The translations under genes and the position numbers were made by a program. Under the pieces are notes generated by a model. That model was not told where the DNA came from. It saw only the letters and a program-made list of their open reading frames with translations, and searched no databases. Source: UBA1181 sp045226255 (GTDB taxonomy: Bacteria; Bacteroidota; Bacteroidia; Bacteroidales; Paludibacteraceae). Taken from it: a stretch of 64,000 bases of DNA. Of the stretch, positions 60,737-64,000 are shown one piece after another; the stretch's first letter is position 1; each line of letters begins with the position of its first letter. The DNA lies in contig JBGVCG010000012.1 in assembly GCA_045226255.1 (NCBI GenBank), forward strand, positions 62,001-126,000, given 5' to 3'.

Positions 60737-61028
60737 TACTAGTATGAAGTATGGATAACAATTCTATTTTCTTATTTATATATGGAATGTTTGTATTGTT
60801 GATTGTGTTGGTGAAACCTGTTTGGTAGAATAAATCACTTTGGGGAAATATGTCCAAAATGGATTCCTCCTTTCTGGTTTAGGATTTATAGATGGACGAT
60901 TCTTTTTGTCTAATAGATTGGATAATAATCCGTGTTTTTGTGTATCTACGCAAGATGTTCGGAAGTTACAATGCGTTCTTTCTTCAAGCCAAGTGCAAGA
61001 GACGAAGGGGGGGGTGATGGACATTCCG

Positions 61029-61054
61029 TAGAGAGGTACGGCCGTGCCTCTCTA
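61029..61054. repeat. Intergenic palindrome, TAGAGAGG type
   Basis: Arms TAGAGAGGTACGG and CCGTGCCTCTCTA form a 26-bp palindrome with one T-G-type mismatch. It resembles a class of short dispersed palindromes (TAGAGAC...GTCTCTA) seen in many bacterial genomes, and lies between two transcription units. Confidence 0.6.
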
Positions 61055-61120
61055 TGGTGGATGTGTGTTTTCTCAAGGTTGCGGTCTCAAATGTAAAACC
61101 AGACCCTATCAAACAAATCA

Positions 61121-61162
61121 AAAAGACATTGCCCGAACATCCGTCGCGGAGCAATGTCTTTC
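61121..61162 (-). terminator. metI intrinsic terminator
   Basis: On the minus strand AAAGACATTGC pairs with GCAATGTCTTT (the arms enclose a 16-20 nt loop) and is followed by TTTTTGATTTG. It lies 44 nt after the metI stop and so separates the transporter genes from the cysteine synthase unit. Confidence 0.8.
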
Positions 61163-61205
61163 GTTACAAAATACTATGGTTTCTTATGTATTGTTTATAG
61201 TCGCC

Positions 61206-61868
61206 CTATTTTTGTGCTTTTTGGGAAGCCTTTTCCCCGATTGTCTGGATGATTTGTACCAACCCGATCAGTAAGAGCACCGTAATGATCATGACATCTG
61301 TTTGGTAGCGATAGTAGCCGAACCGTATGGCAAGGTCGCCGACGCCACCGCCGCCCACTATGCCGGCCATGGCCGAATAGCCCACCAGCGTGACGGCCAA
61401 GACGGTCAGTCCACGGATCATGCCACTGAAAGCGCCTGGCAACAAGACGTTGGTGACGATCTTGAACCATGTGGCTCCCATGGCCACAGAAGCCTCTATC
61501 ACGCCTTTGTCCACGCCATGCAGATTGCCTTCCACCAAACGTGCGTAGAAGGCGATGGCTACGATGCCCAACGGTACCGACGCGGCCTCGGGTCCTATGG
61601 AGGTGCCGACCACAAACTTCGTGAATGGCAACAGCAGCACGAGCAGGATGACGAACGGAGTGGACATGATGACGTTCAGGATGAAGCTGACCAATAAGTT
61701 GACGAACCTGTTTTGACAGATGCTGCGCTTGCTCGTGATGTAAGACAACACGCCTAATGGAATGCCCAATATGATTGCCAATAATAGTGCTATTCCGCAC
61801 ATTTCCAATGTTTCCCCGAACGCTGGCAACAAGTTGCTTGCCAGTTCGGAATAGTTAGTTTCGTTCAT
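61206..61868 (-). CDS. metI: Methionine-type ABC transporter permease
   Basis: A 220-residue inner-membrane permease with five TM segments. The binding-protein-dependent transport signature is in GVIEASVAMGATWFKIVTNVLLPGAFSGMIRGL (EAA loop), and the N-terminus LLPAFGETLEMCGIALLLAIILGIPLG is typical of MetI. It forms the channel of a methionine or related organosulfur importer with MetN and MetQ. Its start overlaps the end of metN by 14 nt, so the genes are cotranscribed. Length is standard. Confidence 0.93.
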   Translation of the reverse strand: MNETNYSELASNLLPAFGETLEMCGIALLLAIILGIPLGVLSYITSKRSICQNRFVNLLVSFILNVIMSTPFVILLVLLLPFTKFVVGTSIGPEAASVPLGIVAIAFYARLVEGNLHGVDKGVIEASVAMGATWFKIVTNVLLPGAFSGMIRGLTVLAVTLVGYSAMAGIVGGGGVGDLAIRFGYYRYQTDVMIITVLLLIGLVQIIQTIGEKASQKAQK

Positions 61869-62871
61869 TTATCACCTCCGTTCTATAAGTGTTTTTACTC
61901 AAATAATCTAATCCTTGGGCCAACTCGTCTTGCGCACCGATCAATTGGACGATCAGTATGCCGAAAGGTTTGTCGTTGATATATTCAATCTTGCCGTGCA
62001 GGATATTCACGTCTATCGCGTAATGCTTCACCACGTTGGAAACGATCGAATCCTCCGCCTTTTCTCCATTGTATACGATCCTCACCAATGGCTTCGTGTG
62101 GTCTTGCGTCAGGCGCTCGGGGAGATCGAGGTCGAAGGTGTGCGACAGGAGCGTCTTCGTGAATTCGTGCCGTGGTTTCGTGAAGACATCAAACACTTCG
62201 CCTAACTCCACCACCTCGCCTTTGTTCATCACAGCCACTCGTTGGCAAATCTTCTTGACCACATCCAGTTCGTGGGTGATAAGCACTATCGTGATGCCGA
62301 ACTTGACGTTGATCTTTTTTAGGAGTTCCAACACGTCGTTGGTGGTTTCCGGGTCCAATGCCGAAGTGGCCTCGTCACAGAGCAGGATCTTGGGGTTGTT
62401 GGCCACGGCGCGGGCGATTCCCACGCGCTGTTTCTGTCCTCCACTTAAAGTGTTCGGATATACATCCGCGCGATCAGCCAAGCCGACAAGCTCCAATAGT
62501 TCGGGCACTCGTTGTTTAATTTCCTCTTGGCTTCGCCCCGCTATCTCCATGGCGAAAGCCACGTTCTGTGCCACTGTCTTGGTGCTGACAAGGTTGAACT
62601 GCTGGAAAATCATACCGATGGAGTGGCGGAACTTCGCCAATTCTTTCCCGGATAGGCTACTTATGTCCACACCATCCACTATCGTTCGACCGCCAGTGGG
62701 GAGTTGCAGCTGGTTGACCGTGCGGAGAAGCGTGCTCTTGCCTGCGCCACTCGTGCCTACGATTCCCCATATCTCTCCCTTTCCTATCTCGAAGGAGACG
62801 TTCCTGACCGCATTCACCGTATGGTCCTTCTTGTCTGAAAATGATACACTTACTTTGTCGAATTTTATCAT
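61855..62871 (-). CDS. metN: Methionine-type ABC transporter ATP-binding protein
   Basis: From ATG 62871 (MIKFDKVSVSF), 338 residues; a longer frame to 62925 is not conserved. Walker A GTSGAGKST at 39-47, signature LSGGQKQRVGIARA near 140, Walker B ILLCDEATSALDP. The C-terminal about 75 residues (VRIVYNGEKAEDSIVSNV, DVNILHGKIEYINDKPFGILIVQLIG) form the NIL domain, which senses methionine and inhibits the transporter in trans. This strongly marks a methionine-class transporter. It overlaps metI downstream and lies 74 nt after metQ. Confidence 0.95.
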   Translation of the reverse strand: MIKFDKVSVSFSDKKDHTVNAVRNVSFEIGKGEIWGIVGTSGAGKSTLLRTVNQLQLPTGGRTIVDGVDISSLSGKELAKFRHSIGMIFQQFNLVSTKTVAQNVAFAMEIAGRSQEEIKQRVPELLELVGLADRADVYPNTLSGGQKQRVGIARAVANNPKILLCDEATSALDPETTNDVLELLKKINVKFGITIVLITHELDVVKKICQRVAVMNKGEVVELGEVFDVFTKPRHEFTKTLLSHTFDLDLPERLTQDHTKPLVRIVYNGEKAEDSIVSNVVKHYAIDVNILHGKIEYINDKPFGILIVQLIGAQDELAQGLDYLSKNTYRTEVINERN

Positions 62872-62945
62872 CTCTAAACTCTTTTTGATGGGTGAATAGA
62901 TGCTTGACCCGTATCGATCAAGCATCTATGAAAAACAATTGTGTT

Positions 62946-63821
62946 TTATCTGTTTTGTATATTCCACTTATCCACATACCACTGCGGGCGCTGGAATCTG
63001 TCATATTCATGTGCTGGATCCTCGAAATAGTTCTTGAAATCCTCGGATTCGTAAGCCTCCTGCACATCCTTCACGAATTGGGCGTCCGCGTCTTTCGTGT
63101 TGACGACAAACCAGATGAGTAGTTCTGAAGGCAAAGCCTCGCCGACAATGGAGGAGGAGAGCTTCAGCCCGGAAGAGATGGCGTAGTTGCCTGGGATCAC
63201 CGCGAGCGTGCTACCATCCAGGGAACGAGGTAACTGGGCGGCTTCCAATGGAACGATCTTGAGGCCGAACGGGTTCTCGTCGATGTCGTTCTCCGTCGCC
63301 GTTTTATCGTCGACTGTGGATTTTATCGTGAGCAAGCCGATCGAGCGGAGGAAGCGTAACGCACGGGCCAGGTTGACCGCATCATTAGGCACGGAGACGA
63401 TTCCGCCCAGCTGCAGTTGCGCTTTCAGTTCGTCAACATTCTGCGCCTTGTACTTGTCGGAATATAATCCGAGAGCCGCTGTAGGCACGGAGAAGGTGGC
63501 CGTCAGGTCAACGCCCTTCGTGTCGCAGAAATTCTGCCTGTACAGGGTGTTCTGGTAAATGTTGGCGTCTATTTCATTGTTCGCCAAAGCGAGGTTCGGA
63601 GTCACCCAGTCTGTGAATTCCACCACCTTCACGTTGTAGCCTTTCTTCTCAAGGGCAGGTTGGATGGCCGCTTTGAAGAGGTCTGAATAAGGACCAGGCG
63701 AGAAGCCTACGGAGATATCTTTTCTGTCTGCACTGGATTCCTTGGATGCATTGCCGCATGATGAAGAGATGAATGAGTATACTATAAGCAATGCGATTGT
63801 GATCAATTTAGTCTTTTTCAT
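62946..63821 (-). CDS. metQ: Methionine-type ABC transporter substrate-binding lipoprotein
   Basis: From ATG 63821, 291 residues; a TTG three codons upstream is not preferred. The signal ends at C22 (FISSSCGN), a lipoprotein-type site. The mature protein matches the NlpA/MetQ family: ISVGFSPGPYSDLFKAAIQPALEKKGYNVKVVEFTDW, then LANNEIDANIYQN, VSVPNDAVNLARALRFLRSIGLL and AVIPGNYAISSGL. MetQ proteins bind L-methionine, and some bind D-methionine or other sulfur compounds. The gene follows the partial outer-membrane protein by 51 nt, so both are probably in one unit upstream of metN-metI. Confidence 0.93.
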   Translation of the reverse strand: MKKTKLITIALLIVYSFISSSCGNASKESSADRKDISVGFSPGPYSDLFKAAIQPALEKKGYNVKVVEFTDWVTPNLALANNEIDANIYQNTLYRQNFCDTKGVDLTATFSVPTAALGLYSDKYKAQNVDELKAQLQLGGIVSVPNDAVNLARALRFLRSIGLLTIKSTVDDKTATENDIDENPFGLKIVPLEAAQLPRSLDGSTLAVIPGNYAISSGLKLSSSIVGEALPSELLIWFVVNTKDADAQFVKDVQEAYESEDFKNYFEDPAHEYDRFQRPQWYVDKWNIQNR

Positions 63822-63872
63822 ACGATTCAAATTTTTTAAATGTTAGACAATGAGTTTTTATGATGATTGGAT

Positions 63873-64000
63873 TTAGAAGAAGAATGTGGCAGCTAGCAGA
63901 CCTCTGACATTTGAGACATCATGTGTGTCCTTCACCTTCCCGTGGTCAGCGTAGTCTACGGCTCCGTAAGCGACACGGTTGTAATCGAGTTCGGCCTGGA
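63873..64000 (-). CDS. Outer-membrane barrel protein, C-terminal part only
   Basis: The frame is open to the window edge on the minus strand. The last 42 or so residues read AELDYNRVAYGAVDYADHGK, then DVSNVRGLLAATFFF before the stop at 63873. The alternating Tyr/Val/Ala pattern and the final aromatic run (FFF) are those of an outer-membrane beta-barrel C-terminus, probably a porin-like protein. Being directly upstream of metQ, it may be the outer-membrane entry for the same ligand. No further identification is possible from this fragment. Confidence 0.55.
   Translation of the reverse strand, partial: QAELDYNRVAYGAVDYADHGKVKDTHDVSNVRGLLAATFFF

Larger units (their letters stand above)
60667..61205. 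other. 540-bp intergenic region metI-cysK paralog
   Basis: From left to right: cysK-paralog promoter with a dyad (60705-60736), a 10-bp palindrome ATACTAGTAT (60736-60745), an A/T-rich stretch without a supportable gene, a dispersed palindrome (61029-61054) and the metI terminator (61121-61162). Two plus-strand ORFs of 63 and 76 codons show no credible product. Confidence 0.6.

Noticed and set aside
60840..61274. Two plus-strand ORFs (63 and 76 codons) in the metI-cysK paralog gap
   Set aside because: No recognisable product; they run through the palindrome at 61029 and the metI terminator.

Overview
The window reads as a chromosomal segment of a Bacteroidales bacterium (Bacteroidota), perhaps of the Prevotella or Paludibacter type; the sequence alone does not fix the genus. 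The evidence is the recurring Bacteroidota promoter (TTTG or TTG at -33, TAnnTTTG at -7), mostly weak Shine-Dalgarno sites, BspA-type leucine-rich-repeat surface proteins, secretion-tail-like C-termini of the T9SS type, and the Bacteroidota gene order ftsX-DUF3098-uppP-truB-queA. No rRNA, tRNA, phage, transposase or true CRISPR array was recognised.

Layout. 1-3.3 kb (minus): a truncated surface protein, a small coiled-coil protein, the Fe-S assembly pair sufS-sufE, and yraN. 3.4-4.9 kb: an AAA/DUF4143 ATPase preceded by a phased five-copy 14-bp repeat. 4.9-14.2 kb (plus): housekeeping genes hemW, coaD, ftsX, DUF3098, uppP, truB, queA and ileS. 14.2-32.7 kb: an accessory stretch with DUF3791 genes, a YiiX-type peptidase, DUF4377 paralogs and a decayed copy, a DUF4424-like membrane-anchored protein, a CE1 esterase, an LRR-SGNH hydrolase fusion, a beta-propeller, a radical SAM/GME-fold pair, and large repeat-built surface proteins. 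32.9-37.5 kb: metG and pnp, divergent. 37.6-48.7 kb: a second accessory block with a tandem pair of large exported proteins, a paralog of the DUF4424-like protein, an LRR protein, a DUF4160/DUF2442 pair bracketed by an 85-bp duplication, and a truncated DUF1016 gene carrying a perfect 43-bp palindrome. 48.8-53.3 kb (minus): GTP-type PEP carboxykinase, a cysteine synthase and a PatB-type C-S lyase. 53.5-56.8 kb: a CotH/lamin-tail surface protein and a small exported protein.

56.9-64 kb (minus) holds the most interesting system: outer-membrane barrel (partial) - metQ - metN - metI, a terminator, then a second cysteine synthase gene followed tightly by a NifD/NifE-like and a NifK/NifN-like gene. 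Both nitrogenase-like subunits keep the three cysteines expected for a P-cluster-type site, and the NifD-like subunit has a cysteine at the spacing of the FeMo-cofactor ligand Cys275. There is no nifH, nifB or nifEN here. The setting (cysteine synthase, methionine-type ABC transporter, two further sulfur enzymes at 51-53 kb) points to a nitrogenase-like reductase of sulfur assimilation, related in concept to methylthio-alkane reductase, rather than to N2 fixation. The substrate is inference.

Other regulatory and structural signals include a family of 25-32 bp intergenic palindromes, three near-identical promoters (TTTG-N20-TAAATTTG) upstream of three minus-strand genes, and reused terminator hairpins.
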